Assembly: GCF_020711235.1 (NCBI RefSeq)
Contig: NZ_JAJFAV010000019.1
Coordinates: forward strand, 58,553 to 122,552
Length of the DNA stretch: 64,000 nucleotides
Direction: 5' to 3'
Source: Hymenobacter sp. 15J16-1T3B
GTDB taxonomy: Bacteria > Bacteroidota > Bacteroidia > Cytophagales > Hymenobacteraceae
A model generated the notes under the pieces. That model saw nothing but the letters and a program-made list of their open reading frames with translations, did no database searches and had not been told where the DNA came from. Of this stretch, positions 43,147-52,115 are shown in pieces; position 1 is the first letter of the stretch; each line of letters starts with the position of its first letter. The translations under genes and the position numbers were made by a program.

Positions 43147-43995
43147 ATGAACGTTTACACCCTCGATACCGGCCTGTTTAAACTCGACGGCGGCGCCATG
43201 TTCGGCGTCGTGCCCAAATCCCTTTGGTCGCGGCAGTACCCGGCCGACGACAACAATATGTGCACTTGGGCCATGCGCTGCCTGCTCATCGAGGACGCGG
43301 GCCGCTTGGTGCTCGTCGACAACGGCATTGGCAACAAGCAAGACGAGAAATTCCGTGGGCACTTCTACCTGCACGGCGACGCGACACTTGAAGGCTCTCT
43401 GCGTCAGCAGGGCTTCACCGCGGCCGACGTTACCGACGTGTTTCTGACCCATTTGCATTTCGACCACTGCGGCGGCTCGGTGGTGCGCACCGCCGATGGC
43501 AAGCTGGAACTGGCGTTTCCGAACGCCACGTACTGGTCGAACCAGAGCCACTGGGACTGGGCCACGGCGCCCAACGCCCGCGAAAAAGCCTCCTTTCTGA
43601 CCGAAAACATCCTGCCAATCCAGGAAAGCGGCCACCTGCGCTTTGTCGACCCAGGGCAGGGCGTGCCCGCCGAGCTGCCCATGCTGCGCGACATCGTATT
43701 TGCCGACGGGCACACCGAGAAAATGATGGTGCCCGTGCTCGACTACAAGGGGCGCAAGCTGGCATTTATGGCCGATTTGCTGCCTTCCACGGCTCATTTG
43801 CCCATGCCCTGGGTAATGAGCTACGACGTGCGTCCCCTGCAGACGCTGCTGGAAAAGGAGCAAGTGCTGCGCCGCGCCGCCGAGGAGCAGTGGGTGCTGG
43901 TGCTCGAGCACGACGCGCACACCGAAGCCTGCACCGTGCAAATGACCGAGCGGGGCGTGCGCCTGGCCGATACCTTGCGCCTGAGCGACCTGTAA
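43147..43995 (+). CDS. MBL-fold metallo-hydrolase
   Basis: A 282-residue metallo-beta-lactamase-fold enzyme. The zinc motif THLHFDHCGG (HxHxDH) is at about 99-108, with other ligands in the DLLPSTAH and LEHDAH segments. It resembles quorum-quenching lactonase-like or general hydrolases; the substrate cannot be read. The ATG at 43147 gives the typical N-terminus. It starts a plus-strand run; the patatin gene begins 3 bp after its stop. Confidence 0.92.
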   Translation: MNVYTLDTGLFKLDGGAMFGVVPKSLWSRQYPADDNNMCTWAMRCLLIEDAGRLVLVDNGIGNKQDEKFRGHFYLHGDATLEGSLRQQGFTAADVTDVFLTHLHFDHCGGSVVRTADGKLELAFPNATYWSNQSHWDWATAPNAREKASFLTENILPIQESGHLRFVDPGQGVPAELPMLRDIVFADGHTEKMMVPVLDYKGRKLAFMADLLPSTAHLPMPWVMSYDVRPLQTLLEKEQVLRRAAEEQWVLVLEHDAHTEACTVQMTERGVRLADTLRLSDL

Positions 43996-43998
43996 GCC

Positions 43999-44790
43999 GT
44001 GGCCACGCGCAAGCTAGGAATTGCCCTGTCGGGCGGGGCGGCCCGGGGCATTGCCCACCTGGGCATGTTGGAGGCGCTGGGGGAGTTGCAGTTGCCCATC
44101 GGGGCCATGTCGGGCGTGAGTTCGGGCGGGCTGGCGGCGGTGTTCTTCGCGGCCGGCATTCCGCCGCGTGAGGTGCTGCGCCTGCTCACCGACACGCGCT
44201 TTCTGCGGCTGATCCGGCCGGCGTACCGGCGGGGGCTGGTGAGCCTGGCCCTGCTGGAAAAGCTGTTTGCGGCCCACCTGCCCGGTAACCAGACCTTCGC
44301 CGACCTGAGCCTGCCCGTCACGCTGTCGGCCGCCGACCTGGCCGCGGGCGAAACCGTGTTTTTCGACGAAGGGCCGCTGGTGCCGCCGCTGCTGGCCTCC
44401 TGTGCCGTGCCGGTACTCTGCCAGCCCATCGAGTACCGGGGGCGGGTGCTGGTCGACGGCGGGCTGCTCAACAACCTGCCGGTGGAGCCCCTGCTCGACC
44501 GGCCCGAGCTGGTGGTGCTGGGGGCGCACACCAACGTGTTCAACCCCGAGGGGCGCATCGAGAGCATCCGGCACGTGGCCGAGCGCACGTTTATGCTCGC
44601 CATTGGCACCAACGTGGCCCCGCGTCTGGCCCGCTGCGCCTTGGTACTGCAGCCCCCGGAGCTGCGCGACTACCGGGTGGCCGACCTGCGCCACGCCGCG
44701 GCCTTGTTCGACATTGGCTACCAGCACACGATGGCGCAGGCCGCGGCGCTGGCAGCCCTGCTGGTGGCGCCCGCCGGGGATTTTGGCTAG
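43999..44790 (+). CDS. Patatin-like phospholipase (RssA/NTE type)
   Basis: A 263-residue lipid acyl hydrolase with a Ser-Asp dyad. The oxyanion loop SGGAARGIAH, nucleophile elbow GVSSG (Ser41) and LVDGGLLNNLP (Asp153) are intact. It begins with GTG, 3 bp after the MBL gene stop, so translation is probably coupled. Such proteins hydrolyse phospholipids or lipid esters. It is followed 43 bp later by an acyltransferase gene, which suggests lipid remodelling. Confidence 0.92.
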   Translation: MATRKLGIALSGGAARGIAHLGMLEALGELQLPIGAMSGVSSGGLAAVFFAAGIPPREVLRLLTDTRFLRLIRPAYRRGLVSLALLEKLFAAHLPGNQTFADLSLPVTLSAADLAAGETVFFDEGPLVPPLLASCAVPVLCQPIEYRGRVLVDGGLLNNLPVEPLLDRPELVVLGAHTNVFNPEGRIESIRHVAERTFMLAIGTNVAPRLARCALVLQPPELRDYRVADLRHAAALFDIGYQHTMAQAAALAALLVAPAGDFG

Positions 44791-44833
44791 CTTTGTTGGC
44801 TTTTCCCCCGACGCTTCTTTTCCCGTTGCCCCT

Positions 44834-45391
44834 ATGAACAGCTTCTGGCTGGCCTTTTCCAAGTTCTGGTTTGCAATTACGGGCTGGCGCCTGGCCTCCG
44901 GCATCCCGCCGGACATTCGGCAGGCCATGATGATTGCCGCCCCGCACACCAGCAACTGGGACTTTATGTACGCCCGCGCCGCGTTCTTCCTGATGCGCCG
45001 CAACGTGCGCTTCACCGTGAAGCACGAGTGGACCAACATTCCGCTGCTGGGCAAGCTGCTGCTGAGCCTGGGCGCCCTGCCCATCGACCGCAGCAAGAAC
45101 AACAGCATGGTGGAAGCCATGACCGAGCTGTTTCAGCAGTACCCCGACCTAATCATCCTCATCACCCCGGAAGGCACGCGCAAGTACCAGCCCCGCTGGC
45201 GCCGCGGCTACTACCACGTGGCCCAGGCCGCCGGCGTGCCCATTCTGCTCGGCTTCCTCGATTACAGCCGCAAGGAAGCCGGCGTGGGGCCGGCGGTGTA
45301 CCCGACGGGCAACTACGAGCAGGACGAGGAAAAAATCAAAGCGTTTTACCGCACCAAGAAGGGCCGCTTTCCGGAAATGGGCATCCGCTAG
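44834..45391 (+). CDS. 1-acyl-glycerol-3-phosphate acyltransferase-like protein
   Basis: A 185-residue PlsC-type acyltransferase. HTSNWD (HX4D) near residue 38 and EGTRKYQ later are the catalytic and substrate motifs; LGALPIDR between them is also typical. The protein is shorter than full PlsC, as in the small acyltransferases of Bacteroidota. It lies in a lipid-oriented run after the patatin gene. Confidence 0.92.
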   Translation: MNSFWLAFSKFWFAITGWRLASGIPPDIRQAMMIAAPHTSNWDFMYARAAFFLMRRNVRFTVKHEWTNIPLLGKLLLSLGALPIDRSKNNSMVEAMTELFQQYPDLIILITPEGTRKYQPRWRRGYYHVAQAAGVPILLGFLDYSRKEAGVGPAVYPTGNYEQDEEKIKAFYRTKKGRFPEMGIR

Positions 45392-45418
45392 CCCCGAGTT
45401 ATTTCCTGACCTCTGCCT

Positions 45419-46594
45419 ATGCGTTACGGCGGACTGTTGTTCACGGCCTGGCTCAGCTTGAGCGCCTGCCACCCCGGGGCCGCTGACCAGGCGGCCGATC
45501 AAGCGGCCGCGCAAGAACCCGTGGTCAGCTTGCGCCTGCCCACGCCCACCGGGCCTTTTGGGGTAGGCCGCACGCTGCGGTACTGGACCGACGCCACCCG
45601 GCAGCGCGAGTTGCCGGTATGGGTGTATTACCCCACGGCGCGCCCGGCAACCCCCGCGGCCGCCGACAGCGTGCTGCCCGCGGCGGCCTGGGCGCAGCGC
45701 TACCACGCCCAGCTGACGCGCCGACTCGGGGCGGGGGCAGCTACGGCGCTGCTGGGCCTGCGCACGACGGCGCAGCGGCAGGCTCCGGTGGCCCCAGCGG
45801 CCCAGGCCCTGCCCGTGCTCTTGTTTGCCCCCGGGCTGAACTGGCTGCCCACCGATTACAGCGCCTTGCTCGAAGAACTGGCCAGCCAGGGCTACGTCGT
45901 GGTGGCCTGGGCCCCGCCGCAGTACGCCGGCGTGGTGCAGCTGCGCAACGGCCAATTGCTGGAAGGCAGCGGCCTGCACGAGCACGGCCCGCTGGTAGCC
46001 GATTTTCGCTTCGTGCGCCGGCAGCTGGACGAGCTCAACGCGGCACCCGATAGCCCCGTGCGCGGACGCCTGAACCTGAGTCGGGTAGGCGCTGTGGGCC
46101 ATTCCATCGGCGGGACGGCGGCCGTGGGCGCGGCCCAGGCCGGGGCTTTGCTGGGCGCCGTGGCCAACCTCGACGGCGACTTCGACGAAGCGGAAACGAC
46201 CGGCCGCCTGGCGCAGCCGGTGCTCTACCTCACGTCAGAGCCGCCCGGCCTCGATGGGCAGCCGGTGGAAACCTGGGAGCAGCAAGACCGCTCCGAAGCC
46301 CGCCGCCAGCGGGTGTGGGCGCAACTGCAGGCGCCGGCCCCCGCCGCGTACCGGGTGCGGCTGCCCGGCTTTTACCACAGCAACTTTCAGGACGCCGCCC
46401 TGCTGCCTCCCGCGGCGGTGCCCGCCAAGCTGCGCCAGCACCGCTTCGGCCGCGTCGACGGGGCGCAGGGCCTGCGCCTGACGGCGGAATTGCTCACCGC
46501 CTTCTTCGATGCCGAGCTGCGTGGGCACGCTGCCGAAGCCTTGCCGCAGGTGGCCCAGCGGCATCCCGCCATTCGCCTCGAGGTGCGGCGGTAG
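45419..46594 (+). CDS. Alpha/beta hydrolase lipoprotein, PAF-acetylhydrolase-like
   Basis: A 391-residue exported hydrolase. Lipoprotein signal with Cys17 (SLSAC), then a beta-rich N-terminal part (RLPTPTGPFGVGRTLRYW typical of PAF-AH isoform II proteins), LLFAPGLNWLPTDYSALLEELASQGYVVVAWAPP and the nucleophile elbow GHSIGG (Ser229). NLDGDFDE may hold the acid and YHSNFQDAALL the histidine region. It probably removes short acyl groups from phospholipids or similar esters outside the cytoplasm. It begins 28 bp after the acyltransferase gene. Confidence 0.88.
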   Translation: MRYGGLLFTAWLSLSACHPGAADQAADQAAAQEPVVSLRLPTPTGPFGVGRTLRYWTDATRQRELPVWVYYPTARPATPAAADSVLPAAAWAQRYHAQLTRRLGAGAATALLGLRTTAQRQAPVAPAAQALPVLLFAPGLNWLPTDYSALLEELASQGYVVVAWAPPQYAGVVQLRNGQLLEGSGLHEHGPLVADFRFVRRQLDELNAAPDSPVRGRLNLSRVGAVGHSIGGTAAVGAAQAGALLGAVANLDGDFDEAETTGRLAQPVLYLTSEPPGLDGQPVETWEQQDRSEARRQRVWAQLQAPAPAAYRVRLPGFYHSNFQDAALLPPAAVPAKLRQHRFGRVDGAQGLRLTAELLTAFFDAELRGHAAEALPQVAQRHPAIRLEVRR

Positions 46595-46638
46595 GCCAAG
46601 TCCGCAAGAATCGGGTCGGAACGGGGCGCGGGCGGCGG

Positions 46639-46646
46639 TAAGTTTG
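46639..46646 (+). promoter_or_regulatory. -7 box TAAGTTTG immediately before the Ada-type gene
   Basis: Exact TAnnTTTG with only 4 bases to the ATG at 46651, implying a leaderless or nearly leaderless transcript and expression independent of the upstream run. Confidence 0.6.
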
Positions 46647-46650
46647 GTGC

Positions 46651-47517
46651 ATGCTACCCGCCGAATCCCTCAACCCCGACTACCAGCGCATTGCCCAGGC
46701 CATCCGGTTTCTAGAAGCCAACTTCCGCCGCCAGCCCAGCCTGGAGGAAGTGGCCGCGGCCGTGAGTCTGAGCCCGTTTCACTTCCAGCGCCTGTTCAGC
46801 GAATGGGCCGGCATCAGCCCCAAGCGCTTCGTGCAGTTTCTCACGGCCGATTTTCTCAAAGCGCGGCTGGCCGCGGCCGGCAACCTGGCCGAAGCCGCCG
46901 AGGACGCCGGCCTTTCGGCCCCCTCGCGCCTGCACGACTTGTTCGTGACCCTGGAAGCCGCCACCCCGCACGAGTACCGCAGCGGCGGCGCGGGCCTGTG
47001 CATCGGCTACGGCGTGCACCCGACGCCCTTCGGCCCGGCGCTGCTGGCCGCTACCGAGCGCGGCATCTGCGGCCTGCACCTGCTCGATGCCCAGCACCCG
47101 GACCCGGCCGCGGCTTTGCAGGAGCTGCGCCGCAGCTGGCCCCACGCCGAATGGGTGCCCGATGCCGCCCGTACGGCGCCGTTGCTGGCGCGGGCCTTTG
47201 CGCCGCGGGCCGGGCAGCCGCTGCACCTGCTGGTGCGCGGCACCAACTTTCAGGTGAAGGTGTGGGAGGCGCTGCTGCGGGTGCCCGTCGGGCAGGTGGT
47301 CAGTTACCAGCACGTGGCGCGGGCCATCGGCCAGCCCAAGGCCCTGCAGGCGGTGGGCTCGGCCGTGGGCGCCAACCCGGTGGCCGTGCTCATTCCCTGC
47401 CACCGCGTCATCCGCAAGGAGGGCCTGCTCGGCGAGTACCGCTGGGGCTCCGTCACCAAAAAGGCGCTGATCGGCTGGGAAATGGCGCGGCTGGAACCGC
47501 AGGCGGTGCCGGGATAG
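46651..47517 (+). CDS. Ada-type fusion: AraC HTH plus O6-methylguanine-DNA methyltransferase
   Basis: A 288-residue fusion. Residues 8-100 form an AraC-type HTH (IAQAIRFLEANFRRQPSLEEVAAAVSLSPFHFQRLFSEW). After a linker and a ribonuclease-like N-domain, the C-terminal methyltransferase has the active-site motif VLIPCHRVIRKEG with Cys250 accepting the methyl group. It repairs O6-methylguanine and may regulate its own synthesis. It lacks the N-terminal Ada zinc domain of E. coli Ada, so phosphotriester sensing is not expected. Its own promoter box sits 4 bases before the ATG. Confidence 0.93.
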   Translation: MLPAESLNPDYQRIAQAIRFLEANFRRQPSLEEVAAAVSLSPFHFQRLFSEWAGISPKRFVQFLTADFLKARLAAAGNLAEAAEDAGLSAPSRLHDLFVTLEAATPHEYRSGGAGLCIGYGVHPTPFGPALLAATERGICGLHLLDAQHPDPAAALQELRRSWPHAEWVPDAARTAPLLARAFAPRAGQPLHLLVRGTNFQVKVWEALLRVPVGQVVSYQHVARAIGQPKALQAVGSAVGANPVAVLIPCHRVIRKEGLLGEYRWGSVTKKALIGWEMARLEPQAVPG

Positions 47518-47540
47518 TCCGCCCCGGGCCGCCGCAGCCC

Positions 47541-47978
47541 TTAAAACGGGATGCCCCGGAGCAGCGGGTGCATGTCGACGCCGAAGCGCACTTGCACGTC
47601 GGTTTGCAGCTGCTGCAGGAAGGCCTGACTGGCGCGCGTAAACTCGGCTTCAATCACGGCCACGCTGCTCACGGCGCGGCCTTCTTCCGTCCACGTGAGC
47701 GTCACGTCCGGGGCTTGCCGGCGAATGACCAGGGCGGGCTCGTCGCGGAAGTCTTCCACCACCAGGCGCGACTCGTCCAGGGGCGCGGGGCGGTACGCCA
47801 GCCAGTGGTGCAGCAGGGCGGCCAAGCGAAACAGCGGGAAATCTTCCTGCCAGAACGTGCGGCCGTGCTCGGTGATGAGCAGGTCGCCGTCGAGCAAATA
47901 CCAGAGCGCCGCGCCCGGGTACGTGTCAAGCTGGGCCGGGGTGGGCTGGCTCGAAAAGGCGGAGTAGGTAATCTGCAC
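47541..47978 (-). CDS. Hypothetical protein, 145 aa
   Basis: Starts with GTG one base after the DUF4159 stop, so translation is likely coupled. The sequence is beta-rich (MQITYSAFSSQPT ... LWYLLDGDLLITEHGRTFW ... EGRAVSSVAVIEAEF) with a helical end (FTRASQAFLQQLQTDVQVRFG). I do not recognise a family with confidence; it looks like a small cytoplasmic domain of the DUF7878 type, which I cannot verify. Confidence 0.65.
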   Translation of the reverse strand: MQITYSAFSSQPTPAQLDTYPGAALWYLLDGDLLITEHGRTFWQEDFPLFRLAALLHHWLAYRPAPLDESRLVVEDFRDEPALVIRRQAPDVTLTWTEEGRAVSSVAVIEAEFTRASQAFLQQLQTDVQVRFGVDMHPLLRGIPF

Positions 47979-47979
47979 G

Positions 47980-48642
47980 CTACTGCTGGGTCAGCGCGTA
48001 GGCCAGCAGGTTGGCGCCCATGCGCAGGGCTTCTTCGTGCTTTTCCACCGGGTCTTTGTACACCTCGGGGTCTTCCCAGCCGTTGCCCAGGTCGCACTCG
48101 TAGGTGTAGAAGCACACCAGCCGGCCCTTGTACACCAGCCCGAAGCCCTGGGGCCGCTTGCCGTCGTGCTCGTGGATTTTGGGCAGGCCCTTGGGGAAGG
48201 GAAATTTCTGGTGGTAGATGGGGTGGGAGAAGGGCAGCTCCACGAAGTCCAGCTCGGGTAGCACCTTCTTCATCTCGGGCCGGATGTATTTGTCCAGGCC
48301 GTAGTTGTCGTCGATGTGCAGAAAGCCGCCGCCGAGCAAGTAGCGGCGCAGGTTTTTGGCTTCCGCGTCGGTAAAGGTGACGTTGCCGTGGCCGGTCATG
48401 TGCACGAAGGGGTACTGCAGCAGCAGGGGCGAATCGGGCTCCACCACGGCTTCCTCGGGCGCAATGTTGGTTTTGAGCGTCTGGTTGCAGAAACGGATCA
48501 GGTTCGGCAGGGAGGTTTTGTTGCCGTACCAGTCGCCCCCACCGCCGTACTGCAGGCGGGCAATCTGAAAGCTGGGCGCGGCCGGGCCGGCGGCAACGAG
48601 GGAAAACAGCAGCGCCGCCGAGAGCAGCAGGTAGCGAAACAT
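47980..48642 (-). CDS. DUF4159 domain protein, exported
   Basis: A 220-residue protein with a signal peptide (MFRYLLLSAALLFSLVAAGPAA) and a DUF4159 domain: FQIARLQYGGGGDWYGNKTSLPNLIRF, YPFVHMTGHGNVTFTDAEAKNLRRYLLGGGFLHIDDNYG, and the C-terminal YECDLGNGWEDPEVYKDP. This domain is common in Bacteroidota and planctomycetes and has a glutamine-amidotransferase-like fold; its function is unknown. A GTG-start gene follows 1 bp after its stop. Confidence 0.92.
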   Translation of the reverse strand: MFRYLLLSAALLFSLVAAGPAAPSFQIARLQYGGGGDWYGNKTSLPNLIRFCNQTLKTNIAPEEAVVEPDSPLLLQYPFVHMTGHGNVTFTDAEAKNLRRYLLGGGFLHIDDNYGLDKYIRPEMKKVLPELDFVELPFSHPIYHQKFPFPKGLPKIHEHDGKRPQGFGLVYKGRLVCFYTYECDLGNGWEDPEVYKDPVEKHEEALRMGANLLAYALTQQ

Positions 48643-48809
48643 GGCAGGTAGGAGCGAGGTGAAGGGCGTGCCTTATAATTGCAGGCCGGCGCGGAAAGTT
48701 CGGAGCCGGCCCGGGCGCCGCAACGACGCAAAGTACGCACGCCGCGTTGCTCCCGGGCAAGCCCGGGCCACCGGCCGCTTCGATTCCGTCCCCCAACCCG
48801 GCGTCTGCC

Positions 48810-49394
48810 ATGAACCAGGATTCCCTACGCACCTTTTTGCAGAGCACGGGCAGCATCAGCGCGGCGCAGGCCGCCGACATCGCGCAGACGTTCTGCCCGC
48901 GCCAGCTCCGCCGGCACGAGCTGTGGCTGCGGGCCGGCAAAGTCAGCGACGAATACCTGCTGCTGACCAGCGGCTACGTGCGCAGCTTCGCCTACGACAC
49001 CGATGGCCACGACGTGACGACCGGCTTCTTCGCCAGCGGCCAGGTGGTACTGGAAGTGTCGTCCTTTTTCATGCGCACGCCTTCGCAGGAAAACTTCCAG
49101 GCCCTGACCGACTGCAGCGGCTGGGCCCTGAGCTACGCGCAGCTCAACGGGCTGTTTCACGCCCGGCCGGAGTTTCGCGAGTTCGGCCGCGGAGTGCTGG
49201 TGCGCGGCTTTGCGGCCCTCAAGACGCGCATGCTGGAAATGATAACTACCCCGGCCGCCGCCCGCTACGAGCATCTGCTGGCCACCCACCCCGACATTGT
49301 GCAGCACGCCCCGCTCAAGGACGTGGCCTCCTACCTGGGCGTGACCGACACCTCCCTGAGCCGCTTGCGAAAGGCCGCGGCCGGGAAAAAATAG
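48810..49394 (+). CDS. Crp/Fnr family transcriptional regulator
   Basis: A 194-residue regulator. The N-terminal cyclic-nucleotide-binding-like domain (about 20-120) lacks the PxGxxxGExxLL-RxA cAMP phosphate cassette of CRP, so cAMP binding is unlikely. The C-terminal HTH includes LKDVASYLGVTDTSLSRLRK. Typical of the short Bacteroidota Crp/Fnr proteins. It is followed by a membrane protein gene on the same strand, 88 bp away. Confidence 0.9.
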   Translation: MNQDSLRTFLQSTGSISAAQAADIAQTFCPRQLRRHELWLRAGKVSDEYLLLTSGYVRSFAYDTDGHDVTTGFFASGQVVLEVSSFFMRTPSQENFQALTDCSGWALSYAQLNGLFHARPEFREFGRGVLVRGFAALKTRMLEMITTPAAARYEHLLATHPDIVQHAPLKDVASYLGVTDTSLSRLRKAAAGKK

Positions 49395-49482
49395 CCCGCC
49401 GTTATTTCCTGCCATTTGGCAAGCCGGGCGCGGCGCGGGGCCGCTTCCTTTGGGTCGTCGTTCACCCTAACCGTTTCCGGCC

Positions 49483-50238
49483 ATGACCAGCTCCCTCATT
49501 GTCCTCAGCCTCGCCTTCGGGCTCATCACCGGCTTGGCCGGCTGGCTTTTTTACCGGGCGGCCCACCGCTCCGCCCGGGTGCTCGGTTGGCTGCTCGCGT
49601 TTCTAGTGTTGCAAGGCGCGGCGGCTCTGGCGGGCTTTTTCCTGAAAACCGACGCCTTTCCGCCCCGCACAGCACTGCTCCTGGGCCCGCCGCTGCTCGG
49701 CATCGGGCTGCTGTTTGCCACGGCCCGGGGCCGCCGCTTCCTGGCCGGCCTGCGCCCCGATCAGCTAACCCTGTTGCACGTCGTGCGCGTGCCGGTGGAG
49801 CTGACGCTGCTGGGCCTATACCTGCTGGGAAGCGTGCCGCGGCTGATGACCTTTGAGGGCCGCAACTGGGACATCCTGGCCGGGCTCAGCGCGCCGCTGG
49901 TGTACTACTTCGCGTTTCGCCGGCCGCGCTGGGGGCGCACTGCCCTGCGGGCGTGGAATGTGCTCGGCCTGGCGACGTTGCTAAACATCATCGTCAACGC
50001 CGTGCTGGCCATACCCGGGCCCCTGCAGCAGTGGGGCTTCGAGCAGCCCAACGTGGCCGTGCTGCAGTTTCCGTTCGTGTGGCTGCCCGGCGTGGTGGTG
50101 CCCCTGGTGCTGCTGGCCCACCTGACGGTACTTTGGCAGCTGCGCGCGGGCGCGGTAGCCGTTTCCGCGACGGCGGCTGCTGGTGCTGGCCCAGCCGCCG
50201 CCACGACGACGCGGCCGGCCATAGCCGCGCTCCTGTAA
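49483..50238 (+). CDS. Multi-pass membrane protein of unknown function, 251 aa
   Basis: About seven predicted helices (LIVLSLAFGLITGLAGWLF, VLGWLLAFLVLQGAAALAGF, ALLLGPPLLGIGLLFATA, VPVELTLLGLYLLGSV, ILAGLSAPLVYYFAF, LGLATLLNIIVNAVLAIPG, VVPLVLLAHLTVLWQL) and an Ala/Thr tail. No family is recognised. It follows a Crp/Fnr-type gene, which may control it. Confidence 0.72.
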   Translation: MTSSLIVLSLAFGLITGLAGWLFYRAAHRSARVLGWLLAFLVLQGAAALAGFFLKTDAFPPRTALLLGPPLLGIGLLFATARGRRFLAGLRPDQLTLLHVVRVPVELTLLGLYLLGSVPRLMTFEGRNWDILAGLSAPLVYYFAFRRPRWGRTALRAWNVLGLATLLNIIVNAVLAIPGPLQQWGFEQPNVAVLQFPFVWLPGVVVPLVLLAHLTVLWQLRAGAVAVSATAAAGAGPAAATTTRPAIAALL

Positions 50239-50266
50239 GTCGGAGTGGGGGCGCGTCGCGGTGGGG

Positions 50267-50974
50267 CTAGGCCAGTTCCCGCGCCACGTGCACCGTGTGG
50301 CAGGCGGCTAGCGCGGCCGTTTCGGTGCGCAGGCGGGTGAGGCCCAGGGCCACCGGCCGGATGCCGCGCCCGCGCGCCAGCTGAATTTCGTCGGGGGTGA
50401 AGTCGCCCTCGGGGCCGATGAGGATGCAGCAGCCCGCACCCTGCGCTGCCACCTGGGCCAGGGAAGTGCGGTCATCGTCGGCCAAATGGGCGATGAACGT
50501 GGTAGCGGGTGCCACCGCCGCCACGAACGCGCCAAAATCCGTCAGCTCGTCGAGCCGGGGCAGCCAGGCTTGGCCCGACTGCTTCAGGGCGCTGACGGCA
50601 ATGCGCTCGAGCCGGTCGAGCTTCAGCTCGCGCCGTTCGGAGCGGGCGCAGCGCAGAAAGGTCAGCCGGTCGATGCCGATTTCAGTGGCTTTTTCCACCA
50701 GCCACTCCATGCGGTCGAGGTTTTTGGTCGGCGCCACGGCCACGTGCACCTCGTAGGCGCGGCGCGGCACTTGCTGCTCGCCGGTGATGCGCAGCTGGCA
50801 GCGCTTGGGGTTGTCGTCGCTGACCTCGGCCTGGTACACCCCGCCGCGGCCGTCGATGAGCACCACCGCGTCGCCGGGCTGCAGGCGCAGCACCCGCACG
50901 GCGTGCTTGCTTTCGTCTTCGGGCAGGGTATAGGCGGCGCCGGCGAGGTCGGGGGCGTAGAAGGTATGGGGCAT
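50267..50974 (-). CDS. rsmE: 16S rRNA (uracil1498-N3)-methyltransferase RsmE
   Basis: A 235-residue SPOUT methyltransferase that modifies U1498 of 16S rRNA. It begins PHTFYAPDLAG, then HAVRVLRLQPGD, ATEIGIDRLTFLRCARSERRELKLDRLERIAVSALKQSGQAWLP and the knot segment CCILIGPEGDFTPDEIQLARG, GLTRLRTETAAL, all characteristic. The ATG at 50974 is supported by a TACCTTTG box (50982-50989) 7 bases upstream on the minus strand, which suggests a leaderless transcript. Confidence 0.95.
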   Translation of the reverse strand: MPHTFYAPDLAGAAYTLPEDESKHAVRVLRLQPGDAVVLIDGRGGVYQAEVSDDNPKRCQLRITGEQQVPRRAYEVHVAVAPTKNLDRMEWLVEKATEIGIDRLTFLRCARSERRELKLDRLERIAVSALKQSGQAWLPRLDELTDFGAFVAAVAPATTFIAHLADDDRTSLAQVAAQGAGCCILIGPEGDFTPDEIQLARGRGIRPVALGLTRLRTETAALAACHTVHVARELA

Positions 50975-50981
50975 GATGGGG

Positions 50982-50989
50982 CAAAGGTA
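50982..50989 (-). promoter_or_regulatory. -7 box TACCTTTG for rsmE, leaderless spacing
   Basis: Exact TAnnTTTG on the minus strand, 7 bases before the rsmE start codon. Confidence 0.55.
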
Positions 50990-51141
50990 GGGCCGGCGGG
51001 CAAGTGGCCGTTGCGCGCCGGCCAAGGCCTAAAGGATACACTGGCGCGGCTCATTAAGGAAACGTCGCCCGAAAAAGGCGCGGCCGGCGCCGCGTCGGAG
51101 ACCGACGCGGCGCCGGCCGCGGTACGTAAGAGCACTGCCGC

Positions 51142-51963
51142 TTAATTCAGCGCCTTGTTAAGCACTTCGGCCAGGCGGATGCCGCCCTGCTGCAGGCGCA
51201 CGCGCACCTCGTCGATGTGTTTTTTGTAATACTCCGCGTCGAGCGTGGTGCCGTTGGGCGCCTCGGCGTACTGCTTGGTGCTCACCAAGTACGATTCGAA
51301 CAGCCACTGCTCCACCGGCGACTTGGCCCAGGTGGCGGCAATCTGCTTGTCGGGGTGGTCGTAATCGGCGGCCATTTTGTCGTCCGAAAGGCCTTGGGCG
51401 TGGATCAAGCCGCTGTCCCACATACGGTGCAGGTTGGTGCCCTCGCCCTGAAACTGCAGCTGAATGTCATTACCCCCTTTGTCCTCGGCCCGGCTCACGT
51501 GCATGGGCTCGTGGATGTCGCCGACCAGGTGCACCACGAACTTGAGGGCGTCGATGCGCTTTTCACGGGGCTGCTTGGGGTCGGCCAGGAGCTTGAGGTT
51601 GTCGTTGAGGGCCTGGTAGGCGTTGGCCTCGGTTTTGGCCTTCAGCTGCTGTTCAAACTCGCCGAAGCCGTAGCCCAGCGGCAGGTTGACGAAGTGCCAG
51701 GCACCGGTGCCCTTGTATTCGGGCTGGTTGCGCACCTCGTCGGCCCAGGAGGCCACGTCGGCAATGGATTTGTCGCCGAGCAGGTCTTTGATCTGCGCCG
51801 CGGCCTTGTTGGAAAGGTGCTTCTGGGCAATCAGCGCAATGGTGCGGTGGCCTTCGCGGCCCCAGGCGGAGGCGTCGGCGGGGGAGAGCAGCAGCAGCGC
51901 TGCGGCCGTAAACGGGGCAGCCGCCCGCAAAGCGCGGCGGACAGAAAGGGAGAGGAAACGCAT
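51142..51963 (-). CDS. S1/P1 nuclease, exported
   Basis: A 273-residue zinc-dependent nuclease for single-stranded DNA and RNA. A signal peptide ends ...LLLLSPADASA; the mature chain then starts with the required WGREGHR (Trp34), where Trp supplies the first zinc ligands. DKSIADVASWADEVR, FVNLP, HLVGDIHEPMHVSRAEDKGGNDIQL and HRMWDSGLI follow the family order. It probably scavenges nucleotides in the periplasm or outside the cell. The ATG at 51963 begins the signal peptide. Confidence 0.94.
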   Translation of the reverse strand: MRFLSLSVRRALRAAAPFTAAALLLLSPADASAWGREGHRTIALIAQKHLSNKAAAQIKDLLGDKSIADVASWADEVRNQPEYKGTGAWHFVNLPLGYGFGEFEQQLKAKTEANAYQALNDNLKLLADPKQPREKRIDALKFVVHLVGDIHEPMHVSRAEDKGGNDIQLQFQGEGTNLHRMWDSGLIHAQGLSDDKMAADYDHPDKQIAATWAKSPVEQWLFESYLVSTKQYAEAPNGTTLDAEYYKKHIDEVRVRLQQGGIRLAEVLNKALN

Positions 51964-52115
51964 TCGGAAACGGGAAAAGAGCCCAACGACGCGTCCGGCG
52001 CGCCGAGGGCTGCACAAAGGTCCGGCAAAAAAAGTTCGTACCGAAGCCGCGGGCCCGCCGTACAAGAAAGCTTACAACCCGTCCTTTTTTAATCCACACC
52101 AAGCCCACACAACCA

